Source: Flavobacterium branchiophilum NBRC 15030 = ATCC 35035
GTDB taxonomy: Bacteria; Bacteroidota; Bacteroidia; Flavobacteriales; Flavobacteriaceae
Length of the DNA stretch: 64,000 nucleotides
Direction: 5' to 3'
Assembly: GCF_002217205.1 (NCBI RefSeq)
Contig: NZ_MUGT01000027.1
Coordinates: 11,516 to 75,515, forward strand
The notes beneath the pieces are model-generated. The model was not told the DNA's origin, searched no databases, and saw nothing but the letters and a program-made list of their open reading frames with translations. Within the stretch, counting starts at the first letter, position 1. Each line of letters starts with the position of its first letter. Position numbers and translations under genes: made by a program. Below are positions 8,530-19,650 of the stretch, piece by piece.

Positions 8530-8832
8530 ATGGAACAACAAATCAAACAACTCATCGAAAATAGGGATGCTATATTGATCAATTTCAAGGCGGCAACCTG
8601 CGATCCATGCGAAATGATTACACCAACGCTTCAGCAAGTAAAAAAGGCTATTGGACAACGTGTAGCGGTATATACCGTGGATATTGATGAGGTACCTCAT
8701 TTGGCTAATCAATACCATATCCATTCTTTGCCTATGTTGGTTTTGTTTTTTGAAGGGGAAAAAGTGTGGCAATCTACGGCTGTATTGTCTAAAGAAGCCA
8801 TAATCAAAAAAGTGTTAGATTATACACATTAA
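8530..8832 (+). CDS. Thioredoxin family protein
   Basis: 100-residue single-domain thioredoxin without a signal peptide. The active site is CDPC (C24-C27) in place of the classic CGPC, and the cis-proline P68 is in SLPMLVLF. DIDEVPHLANQYHI matches the usual thioredoxin helix 3 region. It reduces or isomerises disulfides in the cytoplasm; the preceding membrane protein with a GCGxxGC tail is a possible partner, by position only. CDPC would shift the redox potential from that of a housekeeping thioredoxin. Confidence 0.88.
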   Translation: MEQQIKQLIENRDAILINFKAATCDPCEMITPTLQQVKKAIGQRVAVYTVDIDEVPHLANQYHIHSLPMLVLFFEGEKVWQSTAVLSKEAIIKKVLDYTH

Positions 8833-8862
8833 GCGAAGGTTCATTAAAAGACCGTGTTTGCT

Positions 8863-9035
8863 TTAGGGATAGTATTGGAAATCTTTTAGAAGCCAGCCCC
8901 CAAAGGAGGAGTTGTAATGCACGAATATAGTATCTGAATGTGGTAATCAAAAAAGATTATTTAACAATATAATATTTCTTTTGGAGTTCAATGAACGTTG
9001 TTTGCAACGGATAGCCCGACCCTTGGGGAACGCCC
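8863..9035 (+). repeat. Dispersed intergenic element, copy 1 (possible structured RNA)
   Basis: It begins TTAGGGATAGTATTGGAAAT and ends at GGATAGCCCGACCC..GGGGAACGCCC. The 5' part recurs at 30805-30893 and 47091-47137 on the other strand. I recall similar intergenic sequence recurring across flavobacterial genomes, and Rfam's Flavo-1 RNA is one possible identity, but I cannot confirm that. The 3' end can fold as CCC..GGGG. Confidence 0.45.
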
Positions 9036-9104
9036 AAAAAGTTATTTGTTGATGACATGCTGTTTTTTTTGTGTGTGGTGTACCATTAAACGGATATTTG
9101 ATTT

Positions 9105-9419
9105 ATGAAAATTAGAATTTTCTTGTTACTATTTTACGTAATGACTTTGACAACTTTGCCGTCTGTTCGAGCTATCAAGTTATGGATGGGCCATTCGTGC
9201 GAAAAAATGGAGCTAGACAAACCAGATTGTGAAAAAAGTAAATTTATTATGAGTTTACAATTTAATCCGATGCAAATTATAAATGAATTCTTTTTTCATT
9301 CTATTTCTTTTTATGATTTACACAATACACCTACGAAAAAATCGTATTACGAAACCCTTTTTATTCAAAAATACCAACATAATATTTGGCATCCACCTAA
9401 ATTTTTCATTCCATCATGA
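9105..9419 (+). CDS. Small secreted protein of unknown function
   Basis: 104 residues with a signal peptide ending near residue 23 (PSVRA). The mature part has two cysteines (SCEKMELDKPDCEK) and ends with IWHPPKFFIPS. Short Bacteroidota proteins with a similar ending occur next to metal or TonB transport genes, but this is only a recollection. The Kelch-like type IX cargo gene starts 60 bp downstream in the same direction, so co-expression is likely. No function is claimed. Confidence 0.6.
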   Translation: MKIRIFLLLFYVMTLTTLPSVRAIKLWMGHSCEKMELDKPDCEKSKFIMSLQFNPMQIINEFFFHSISFYDLHNTPTKKSYYETLFIQKYQHNIWHPPKFFIPS

Positions 9420-9478
9420 CGTTTAATTTATTTAAATTCGTATAATAAAATACGATTTAACTTATTATTTATTTTAAA

Positions 9479-11083
9479 ATGAAAAAAATTTCTCAATTGC
9501 TTTTGGTGCTATTTTGTTTGAGTACAAAGGCACAAACTACTTTTAATTATGATGTAGTTTTAACTCCAATTTCTGTTCCAAATTTACCAGGATTGCATTC
9601 GTATGCCTTTGGTCAACACAATGGAAAATGGTTGATTATCGGTGGAAGGAAAGACGGGATTCATGCTCGTCAACCCTTTAATGCCTTTCCAAATGCACAA
9701 AATAATTCGACTATTTATGTGGTTGATGTGGCAACCCAACAAGTTTGGACGGCTTCTGTAACTGCTTTATCCACAGGACTTAAAGAACAATTACAAGCTA
9801 CAAATTTTAATTTTTATCAAGACGAAGACACGTTGTATATTTCGGATGGCTATGCTTTTTCGGCAACGGCAAATGATCATAAAACGTTTGCTAATTTAAC
9901 AGCGGTTGATGTTCCCAATTTGATAGCTGCCATTGTTGCAGGCACTTCAATTACGCCTTATTTTAAACAAATTACCCATTCAAATTTTGCGATAACAGGA
10001 GGGCAACTGGGTAAAATTGGGTCCACATTTTATTTGATAGGAGGGCATCAATTTGACGGCAGATACAACCCAATGAATCATCCTACTTTTACACAAACCT
10101 ATTCCAATCAAATACGAAAATTTTCTATCAATAATTCGGGAAACAGTTTGAGTTTTTCCAATTATGAAACGGTAACCGATGGGGTTCATTTGCACCGAAG
10201 AGATTATAATTTGGTACCACAAGTGTTTCCAGATGGAACATTGGGCTATACGATTTCATCAGGCGTTTTTCAAGTGTCATTTGATTTGCCATTTTTGTAT
10301 CCAGTTGATATTAAAGCAGATGGGCATTATCCACAGACCAATTTCAATCAATATTTGAGTCATTATCATTCGGGGAAAGTGGGATTATATGATGCGACTT
10401 CCAATGAAATGCACAATTTATTTTTTGGAGGTATGAGTCAATATTATTATAATGGAAGCACCTTGATTCAAGATGACAATGTGCCTTTTGTGAAAACAAT
10501 AAGTCGTGTGAGTAGAAATGGTTCTGGAGCCTTATTTGAGTATAAATTACCGATAGAAATGCCTAATTTAAAAGGCTCAGGTGCTGAATTTATACCAAAT
10601 AAAAACGTACCTCATTATAGCAATGAAGTGATTCAATTGGCAGCAATTTCAGAAGATGAATTTGTAATTGGTCATATCTATGGAGGCATATTAAGTAGTT
10701 CCATTTCTGCCTTTACCGACAATCAAACCTCGAACACCTCCGCAGACCCAACGGTTTATGAAGTGAAATTAGTAAAAAATGAAACTTTGAGCACTGCAGC
10801 TATTGATGGGAAAAATCCGTTTAAAGTTCGGTTTTCACCAAATCCAACCACAAAAGATACGATTCAATTGGGATTTGATATGCCCTACGCTGCCACAGTT
10901 AATTATATGATCACTACATTAGACGGGAAAGTAGTTGAGGAAGGGGAAATAGAATCGATTCAGGCAGGAAAAACGACTATGAATTTTAGCCTTGCAAAAG
11001 CGAAAAATGCCAATATGGTTGTGGTTACTTTTATATTTGATGGAAAATTTTATGTTTCGGAGAAGATAATCAAAGTAAATTAA
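9479..11083 (+). CDS. Kelch-like secreted protein with type IX sorting domain
   Basis: 534 residues with a signal peptide (MKKISQLLLVLFCLSTKAQ). The body has repeated segments such as NGKWLIIGGRKDG, STFYLIGGHQFDG and MHNLFFGGMSQYYYNG, the GG-containing beta strands of a Kelch-type propeller. The last 80 residues start FSPNPTTKDTIQLGF and run to SEKIIKVN, the usual layout of a type A type IX secretion sorting domain, so the protein is probably exported across the outer membrane and anchored or released. The ligand is unknown. It ends at a terminator. Confidence 0.78.
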   Translation: MKKISQLLLVLFCLSTKAQTTFNYDVVLTPISVPNLPGLHSYAFGQHNGKWLIIGGRKDGIHARQPFNAFPNAQNNSTIYVVDVATQQVWTASVTALSTGLKEQLQATNFNFYQDEDTLYISDGYAFSATANDHKTFANLTAVDVPNLIAAIVAGTSITPYFKQITHSNFAITGGQLGKIGSTFYLIGGHQFDGRYNPMNHPTFTQTYSNQIRKFSINNSGNSLSFSNYETVTDGVHLHRRDYNLVPQVFPDGTLGYTISSGVFQVSFDLPFLYPVDIKADGHYPQTNFNQYLSHYHSGKVGLYDATSNEMHNLFFGGMSQYYYNGSTLIQDDNVPFVKTISRVSRNGSGALFEYKLPIEMPNLKGSGAEFIPNKNVPHYSNEVIQLAAISEDEFVIGHIYGGILSSSISAFTDNQTSNTSADPTVYEVKLVKNETLSTAAIDGKNPFKVRFSPNPTTKDTIQLGFDMPYAATVNYMITTLDGKVVEEGEIESIQAGKTTMNFSLAKAKNANMVVVTFIFDGKFYVSEKIIKVN

Positions 11084-11089
11084 CCATAA

Positions 11090-11123
11090 AAAAGGCTGAT
11101 ATTTATTTATCAGCCTTTTTTTA
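11090..11123 (+). terminator. Terminator of the Kelch-like gene
   Basis: 12-bp stem AAAAAGGCTGAT / ATCAGCCTTTTT with an 8-nt loop and T run, a few bases past the stop. Confidence 0.85.
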
Positions 11124-13966
<2,843 letters not shown>

Positions 13967-13987
13967 AAAAATCACATTAAATACCAA

Positions 13988-14017
13988 AAGCCGCCTCCGT
14001 TATGAGGCGGCTTTTTT
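13988..14017 (+). terminator. katG terminator
   Basis: 11-bp GC-rich stem AAAGCCGCCTC / GAGGCGGCTTT with a 6-nt loop and T run. Confidence 0.9.
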
Positions 14018-14131
14018 ATGAATTGCAAATTTAAAATCTATCTCAAATCAAAATTAACAATAGGTTTGTAACATAAGTCACAGGTTGCAGTTGTGTATCT
14101 TCCTACTTTTGTACTATTAAATACAAACAAC

Positions 14132-15103
14132 ATGAAGTATATAATAATTTTGATAAGTTCAATATTTATGTTTGGATGTCAAGAAAAAAAAGCACAATCA
14201 AACCAAAACCTTTCTGAAAAAAGAGTTGTCCTAACCCATCACGAAGGCAAACAATTAATGGAAACCCACTGTTACACTTGCCACAGTCCGAAGGCAGCAG
14301 CGACAGCAGGCAGAATTGCACCTCCGATGATTGCAGTAAAAGAGCATTATTTAAAAGTGTCAAACAATAAAAAAGATTTTATAGCTTTAATACAAAATTT
14401 TGTGCAAAATCCAACAACAGATAAAGTTCATTTGAAAGGAGCTTTTGATCGATTTGGTCTAATGCCAAAGCAAGCATATCCTGAAGCAAGCATAGAAAAA
14501 ATAGCTGATTTTATGTATGATTACCAAATAGAAGCACCAGAATGGTTCAAAGCCCACTGGGAAGCCCATGGCAATAAAAATTGGACACAATCAGAAAATA
14601 TATATCAGGAAGCGTCTGCCCATAAAACTTTAGATCATATTGGGTTAGACTATGCGCTTGAAACCCAAAAAATATTAGGTAAAAACCTTATGGGAACTAT
14701 TCAAAAAAAAGGAACATTGCAAGCACTAGCTTTTTGTAACCATCATGCAATACCATTAACAGATAGTATGGCAACAAAATACAATGCCGTAATCAAAAGA
14801 GTATCAGATAAAAATAGAAATCCAAACAACAAGGCTAATGCAGAGGAACAAAAGTACATCGAAAAATTTAAAGCTGATATGATTGCCAAAAAAGAAATGA
14901 AACCCGTAATTATTGAAAGAGGAAAGCAAGTACAATTTTATTATCCAATAGAAACCAATATGATGTGCTTGCAATGTCATGGAAAACAAATAAAGCCTGA
15001 AGTGGGCAATCAAATTAAAAAATTATACCCAAAGGACTTGGCCGTGGGCTATGTAGAAAACAATATAAGGGGGCTATGGAGTATAACATTTAAAAAACAA
15101 TAA
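14132..15103 (+). CDS. DUF3365/cytochrome c lipoprotein
   Basis: 323 residues from the ATG at 14132; a GTG 39 nt upstream would only add residues before the signal. Lipobox MFGC, C16. The N-terminal part has a haem c site CYTCH (47-51) with a possible axial methionine near M111. The C-terminal part resembles DUF3365 (Tll0287-like, PAS-related haem sensor) with a second site CLQCH (279-283). It is probably a periplasm-facing redox or sensing protein. The carbonic anhydrase gene begins at the next base after its stop, so the two are co-translated. Confidence 0.82.
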   Translation: MKYIIILISSIFMFGCQEKKAQSNQNLSEKRVVLTHHEGKQLMETHCYTCHSPKAAATAGRIAPPMIAVKEHYLKVSNNKKDFIALIQNFVQNPTTDKVHLKGAFDRFGLMPKQAYPEASIEKIADFMYDYQIEAPEWFKAHWEAHGNKNWTQSENIYQEASAHKTLDHIGLDYALETQKILGKNLMGTIQKKGTLQALAFCNHHAIPLTDSMATKYNAVIKRVSDKNRNPNNKANAEEQKYIEKFKADMIAKKEMKPVIIERGKQVQFYYPIETNMMCLQCHGKQIKPEVGNQIKKLYPKDLAVGYVENNIRGLWSITFKKQ

Positions 15104-15754
15104 ATGAAAAAAGTAGTAATATTATTTGTAAGTTTGATACTATTGAATAGTTGTCAAAACGAAGCTGCGGACAAAACCAGAAAAGAAACAGGTTTAGAAA
15201 AATTGATAAATGGAAACAAAAGATTTATCGAAGGACAATCGCTCAACATCCACCATGATTTAAAAGCCGTTACCAATAGTAGTAAAAAACAACATCCCTT
15301 TGCAGTGGTGCTTACTTGTTCAGACAGTAGGGTTGATCCAGACATTATTTTTGATCAAGGAATAGGGGATTTATTTGTTGTCAAAAATGCAGGAAATGTA
15401 ATTTCTGATATAGATTTTGGCACAATAGAATATGCCGTCGAACATTTGAATGTAAAACTCATTGTGGTTATGGGACACACCGATTGTGGTGCTGTAAAAG
15501 CTTTTGTGAGCGATAAAAACAAATGTTTCAAAAAACACCACACCCATATTGACGACATTTTGAGTTCCATAGACCATGAAAAGGAAATAAAAGCAATTCC
15601 AAAAATAAGCGATAATTATTTGAATAGTTGTATCAAAGCCAATACCTTGCATGCAGCTACCTCGTTAAGCAAAGACGAGTTGATCAAAGAACACCACGTT
15701 CAGGTAGTTCAGTTGTTGTATGATGTCAAAAACGGAAAAGTTACCCCATTATAG
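15104..15754 (+). CDS. Beta-class carbonic anhydrase lipoprotein
   Basis: Hydrates CO2 to bicarbonate. 216 residues with lipobox LNSC (C17), so it should sit in the periplasm or outer membrane. The zinc ligands are C72, H125 and C128, with D74 and R76 in CSDSRVDP and HTDCGAVKAF. Family members are usually cytosolic and unlipidated, so the lipobox is notable. It directly follows the DUF3365/cytochrome c gene and overlaps the next gene by 35 nt if the earliest ATG is used there. A periplasmic role linking pH or CO2 to a redox lipoprotein is speculation. Confidence 0.9.
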   Translation: MKKVVILFVSLILLNSCQNEAADKTRKETGLEKLINGNKRFIEGQSLNIHHDLKAVTNSSKKQHPFAVVLTCSDSRVDPDIIFDQGIGDLFVVKNAGNVISDIDFGTIEYAVEHLNVKLIVVMGHTDCGAVKAFVSDKNKCFKKHHTHIDDILSSIDHEKEIKAIPKISDNYLNSCIKANTLHAATSLSKDELIKEHHVQVVQLLYDVKNGKVTPL

Positions 15755-16205
15755 ACACCTTCTTTTGAAAAAAACAACCAAAGATTATCTAATGGTAAGC
15801 ATACAGTTCCTCTTGTTTGGATTGTATGCTTTTGATGTTTTGCCCCATTTTGAAGCCCATAAAACACTGATTGATATGGGGTTGATACTAACTGTTTTCG
15901 GAGTTTTAGTTGTATTGATGGCCGTTTTGCAATTGAACACGAGTTTAACCATATTTCCTACCCCAAAAAGCCATTCGACCTTGTTGTCCAAGGGAGTTTT
16001 CAAGTATTCCCGACACCCTATTTATAGCGGTATTTTGATGTTGGCAGTTGGAAATGCCATCTCGCAAACATCATATTATAAATTGATTATCAGCGGATTA
16101 CTTGTTGTGTTGTTTTATTTCAAATCACAATATGAAGAGCAACAACTAGCTAAAAAATTCCCAGAATACCAAGACTATCAAAAAAAAGTGAGAAGGTTTT
16201 TTTGA
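15720..16205 (+). CDS. Isoprenylcysteine carboxyl methyltransferase-like membrane protein
   Basis: 161 residues from the ATG at 15720, overlapping the carbonic anhydrase gene by 35 nt. A later ATG at 15792 would give 137 residues and start inside the first membrane segment, so the longer form is favoured. Three to four membrane segments are visible. The C-terminal block SRHPIYSGILML and QYEEQQLAKKFPEYQDY is the SAM-binding signature shared by ICMT and phospholipid methyltransferases. The substrate is unknown. It is the last gene of this small operon. Confidence 0.85.
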   Translation: MMSKTEKLPHYRHLLLKKTTKDYLMVSIQFLLFGLYAFDVLPHFEAHKTLIDMGLILTVFGVLVVLMAVLQLNTSLTIFPTPKSHSTLLSKGVFKYSRHPIYSGILMLAVGNAISQTSYYKLIISGLLVVLFYFKSQYEEQQLAKKFPEYQDYQKKVRRFF

Positions 16206-16272
16206 GAAATTCCGCAATAAAAATATGACTTATTTTATTAAAAATAGTTTTGGTAATTTACATTCTTTAATC

Positions 16273-16280
16273 TAAATTTG
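16273..16280 (+). promoter_or_regulatory. -7 element of the MTase gene
   Basis: TAAATTTG matches TAnnTTTG, 32 bp before the ATG at 16312. The MTase has its own HTH domain and could bind here, but I see no clear palindromic operator. Confidence 0.45.
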
Positions 16281-16311
16281 TAACCCTTGAATAAGGTTAA
16301 ACAATTTGGTT

Positions 16312-17547
16312 ATGAATGAATATATGACGCTTTCAGAAACATCTGACTATATAGGTAAAAGTAAAGAAACATTAAGACGTTGGGATAAAGAAGGAAAGCT
16401 AACAGCAGTTCGGGAACCCATGAGCAATTACAGGATGTATAGAAAATCAGACGTGGATACATTGTTTGCCGATTTTCTGGATGAAAACAATCAAGAAACA
16501 GTTTCTAATTTTGTAGAACCACATCATGAATATACTGTGCTCGAACTTTTTGCAGGCGCGGGAGGTTTAGCCGTTGGAATGGAAAAGGCTGGCTTAAAAT
16601 GTGTAGCCTTAAATGAAATGGATAAATGGGCTTGTCAAACTTTAAGAAAAAACAGACCGAATTGGAACGTTTTAGAAGGCGATATCAAATCCTTTAGTTT
16701 CACCGAATATGAAAATAAAGTGGATATTGTAACAGGTGGTTTTCCTTGTCAAGCCTTTAGTTATGCTGGAAAAAAATTAGGACTAGCAGATGCAAGAGGC
16801 ACTTTGTTTTATGAATTTGCTAGAGCGGTAAAAGAAGTAAATCCTCCCATTTGTATAGGCGAAAATGTTCGTGGATTATTAAGCCATGAAAACGGAAAAA
16901 CCTTGCAAGGCATGATTTCTATTCTGGACGAAATTGGATACAACGTAGTTCCTGTTCAAGTTTTGAAAGCGATAAATTTTAATGTTCCACAAAAAAGAGA
17001 ACGATTGATTTTAGTTGGAATTAGAAAAGATATTGACATAAAATACGAATATCCAAAGCCTTATAAGAAAATTTACAATTTAAAAGATGCCTTGAAAAAA
17101 GGAGAATTATTTGATTGTGATGTACCAAAATCAGAAGGTTCAAAATATCCAAAAAGTAAGATTGATGTTTTAGATTTGGTTCCACAGAAAGGCTATTGGC
17201 GGGATTTACCATTAGAGATTCAAAAAGAATTTATGGGCGGAAGTTTTCATCTTGGAGGTGGAAAAACGGGTATTGCCAGACGTATTGGTTGGGACGAACC
17301 TTGTTTGACTTTAACTTGTAGTCCAGCACAAAAGCAAACCGAAAGATGCCACCCAGAAGAAACAAGACCGTTTACCGTTAGAGAATATGCCAGAATACAA
17401 ACTTTTCCCGATGATTGGGAATTTGAAGGCTCTGTGGCACAGCAGTATAAGCAGATTGGAAATGCCGTTCCAGTGAATCTAGGAAAAGAAGTAGGTTATT
17501 CAATTGTTAAATTTTTGAATAGTTATTATAATTTAATGAAAAAATAA
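16312..17547 (+). CDS. DNA cytosine-5 methyltransferase with N-terminal HTH (GGNCC type, predicted)
   Basis: 411 residues from the ATG at 16312; a TTG two codons upstream is less likely. Residues 4-50 are a MerR/excisionase-like HTH (SETSDYIGKSKETLRRWDKEGKL). Residues 75-405 are a C5 methyltransferase: motif I LELFAGAGGLAVGM (77-90), motif IV GFPCQ with catalytic C146, motif VI ENV (184-186), motif VIII QKRER (227-231) and motif X GNAVPVN. The neighbouring Eco47II-like nuclease suggests GGNCC. The HTH probably makes it its own regulator. A 98-codon ORF follows after 3 bp. Confidence 0.9.
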   Translation: MNEYMTLSETSDYIGKSKETLRRWDKEGKLTAVREPMSNYRMYRKSDVDTLFADFLDENNQETVSNFVEPHHEYTVLELFAGAGGLAVGMEKAGLKCVALNEMDKWACQTLRKNRPNWNVLEGDIKSFSFTEYENKVDIVTGGFPCQAFSYAGKKLGLADARGTLFYEFARAVKEVNPPICIGENVRGLLSHENGKTLQGMISILDEIGYNVVPVQVLKAINFNVPQKRERLILVGIRKDIDIKYEYPKPYKKIYNLKDALKKGELFDCDVPKSEGSKYPKSKIDVLDLVPQKGYWRDLPLEIQKEFMGGSFHLGGGKTGIARRIGWDEPCLTLTCSPAQKQTERCHPEETRPFTVREYARIQTFPDDWEFEGSVAQQYKQIGNAVPVNLGKEVGYSIVKFLNSYYNLMKK

Positions 17548-17550
17548 AGT

Positions 17551-17847
17551 ATGAAAAATGAAATCTCAGGCGTAATCAAAATAGGTCAATTGAAAAGAAT
17601 TCAACAAGTTTTACATGAAAATTGGAAAGATGACAATCGATTTGAAAACATTAATTGGCAAGAAAAAATAGATTTTGTTAAAAAAGGAAGGGGAAATTTA
17701 ATCCCTGTCTATATTACTGTTGATTTTATAATTCAAAATCCTATCCATCAATTGCAACATTTCGGTTTGAATTCTAATATTATTCAGGTTAAGAAAAACA
17801 TTGAACTTATTTTAAAATATTTGCTTTTACAAGAAAATTATAACTGA
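17551..17847 (+). CDS. Small protein in the restriction-modification locus, unknown
   Basis: 98 residues, starting 3 bp after the MTase stop, so co-transcribed with it. The protein is charged, without signal or membrane segments; I recognise no domain. It could help the MTase or nuclease, or control them. Its 3' end overlaps the end of the convergent nuclease gene by 10 bp. The tight packing argues that it is real. Its central sequence resembles no C (controller) protein that I know. Confidence 0.6.
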   Translation: MKNEISGVIKIGQLKRIQQVLHENWKDDNRFENINWQEKIDFVKKGRGNLIPVYITVDFIIQNPIHQLQHFGLNSNIIQVKKNIELILKYLLLQENYN

Positions 17848-18602
17848 TCAAACCCTAAATAATAACTATAATTTTCAAAGGTAATTTGATCTAAAATGGT
17901 TCTTTTTGAAATTTCTGTTTCTATTTTAATTTCCTCTAAAGCCGAGTTTTCTTTTTCTGTTGCTATTTTTTCAATGGATTCTAAATAATCATTTATTGCA
18001 ATTGGTAAGCTTTTATACAATTGAAAAAGAGCATCATTTTGACCTGAAAGTAATGCGTAAAATTGGTCGCCTGAAATTTTATAAACCCTACTATGTCCGT
18101 ATTCTTTTCCGTTTATATCTCCTTTCCAAAGTTCACAAAAACTCGTTTTTGCTAAAACTTGTACCCAATAACATTTAGATTTTTTATAATCATCCGCATA
18201 TCTAGATAGCTTTTGAAATAGTGCTTCGGCAGAACTACTATTCATAGTATTGTGTTTGTTTTTAATATCTGCAAACAAACTATTATCCGTTGCCTTAATG
18301 TCAAACCCACTCAAATTGCCCACTTCAAAACCTGCAATTCCGCCCAAAATTTGTTCGTGAAAAGTGCCTATTGAATTGTTGATGGATTTGTCAATTTGTC
18401 TCAATATTTCTGCCCGAATCAAGCTTTCTTCGTCAATAGCATTGAATTTGGCATCAAAAGTTAATTTAATGGTATCTACTTTATTGGAATAAAAATGCTT
18501 TTTTGAAACATTATTTTTGGCTTTCAAATAAGCGGTATGTAAATTGGCTACACACTTTAAAAAATGATCATCAGAAACAAAATCGACATATTTGTTTTTC
18601 AT
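17838..18602 (-). CDS. Eco47II-like type II restriction endonuclease (predicted GGNCC)
   Basis: 254-residue protein that fits the Eco47II/Sau96I restriction endonuclease family (PF09553 in Pfam as I recall), whose members cut GGNCC. The probable nuclease core is around residues 90-145: a conserved GIAGFEVGNLSGFDIKA segment, then SLFADIKNKHNTMNSSS, which supplies acidic and lysine residues of the PD-(D/E)xK type. It is convergent with the MTase unit, and a -7 element lies 16 bp upstream. Specificity is inferred from the family. Confidence 0.85.
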   Translation of the reverse strand: MKNKYVDFVSDDHFLKCVANLHTAYLKAKNNVSKKHFYSNKVDTIKLTFDAKFNAIDEESLIRAEILRQIDKSINNSIGTFHEQILGGIAGFEVGNLSGFDIKATDNSLFADIKNKHNTMNSSSAEALFQKLSRYADDYKKSKCYWVQVLAKTSFCELWKGDINGKEYGHSRVYKISGDQFYALLSGQNDALFQLYKSLPIAINDYLESIEKIATEKENSALEEIKIETEISKRTILDQITFENYSYYLGFDQL

Positions 18603-18618
18603 GTGGCTGTTTTTTAGG

Positions 18619-18626
18619 CAAAATTA
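18619..18626 (-). promoter_or_regulatory. -7 element of the nuclease gene
   Basis: Minus strand TAATTTTG (TAnnTTTG), 16 bp before the ATG at 18602; transcription would start very close to the start codon. Confidence 0.4.
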
Positions 18627-18718
18627 CATTTTTTTTCTGGTGTTGCAAGTGTAATCCATCTAAATGGGCATTGCAAAATAAATAATTGCTTTTCAATACA
18701 ATCTAAAAAGATGTTTAG

Positions 18719-18726
18719 TATTTTTG
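18719..18726 (+). promoter_or_regulatory. -7 element of the flavin reductase gene
   Basis: TATTTTTG matches TAnnTTTG, about 19 bp before the ATG at 18745. Confidence 0.4.
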
Positions 18727-18744
18727 CTAAAAAAATGATTTCAA

Positions 18745-19623
18745 ATGATTAGTATTATACCTTCCGAACTCTCGGTTTCCGAGCTCCAAGGCTACCTTCA
18801 GGGGGCAGTTGCTCCTAGACCCATTGCATTGGCTAGCACCGTTGATGTGTTGGGATGTCCCAACTTGTCGCCTTTCAGTTTTTTCAATATTTTTAGTGCC
18901 AATCCGCCAATATTGGTGTTTTCGCCTGCCCGCCGTGTTCGAGACCACTCGCTCAAACATACCCTTATCAATTGCGAGGCCACAAACGAAGTGGTTATTA
19001 ATGTTGTGTCTTTTGATATGGTACAACAAATGTCGCTCTCTAGCACAGAATATCCATCGGGGGTAAACGAATTTTTAAAATCTGGATTTACTCCAATAGC
19101 ATCGCATGAGGTTAAACCTTTTAGAGTTTTGGAAAGTCCCATTCAATTGGAGTGCAAGGTAAACGAAATCAAACCTTTAGGCACACTAGGAGGAGCAGGG
19201 CATTTGATCATTTGCGAAGTAGTCAAAATACACATCAACCCCTCGATTTTGGATGCAGAAGGGAGCATCGACCCCGAAAAAATAGATTTAGTCTCTCGAT
19301 TAGGCAAAAACTGGTATTCTCGTGCCAAAGAAGGACTTTTTGAAGTAGCAAAACCCTTGGTCAATTTGGGTATAGGCGTAGATGCCATTCCGATGGCTAT
19401 TCAAAAAAGTACCGTATTTTGTGGCAACGATTTGGGAAAATTAGGAAATATAGAAATTTTGCCAAATTCAGAAGAAATTAATACATTTGTACAAGAAAAT
19501 TTAGAGATGCAAAATTTTTTGAAAACATCTAGCGAAAATGCAGTTTTTGAAAAAGCCAAAGCTTATTTGGACCAGAATCAAGTCCTTATGGCTTGGAAAG
19601 TTCTTTTAGCATATCAACAATAG
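18745..19623 (+). CDS. Flavin reductase family protein (FMN-binding split barrel)
   Basis: 292-residue protein with an N-terminal flavin reductase-like domain. ALASTVDVLGCPNLSPFSFFNIFSANPP is the typical FMN-binding strand-loop region at residues 28-55, preceded by GAVAPRPI. It belongs to the DIM6/NtaB type that often supplies reduced flavin or binds FMN for other oxidoreductases. The C-terminal 90 residues are an extra helical part. There is no signal peptide. The DUF3127 gene begins 27 bp later, so the two may be co-transcribed, though no functional link is obvious. The substrate is unknown. Confidence 0.86.
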   Translation: MISIIPSELSVSELQGYLQGAVAPRPIALASTVDVLGCPNLSPFSFFNIFSANPPILVFSPARRVRDHSLKHTLINCEATNEVVINVVSFDMVQQMSLSSTEYPSGVNEFLKSGFTPIASHEVKPFRVLESPIQLECKVNEIKPLGTLGGAGHLIICEVVKIHINPSILDAEGSIDPEKIDLVSRLGKNWYSRAKEGLFEVAKPLVNLGIGVDAIPMAIQKSTVFCGNDLGKLGNIEILPNSEEINTFVQENLEMQNFLKTSSENAVFEKAKAYLDQNQVLMAWKVLLAYQQ

Positions 19624-19650
19624 AATCAGAATTATTTAATATATATCAAA

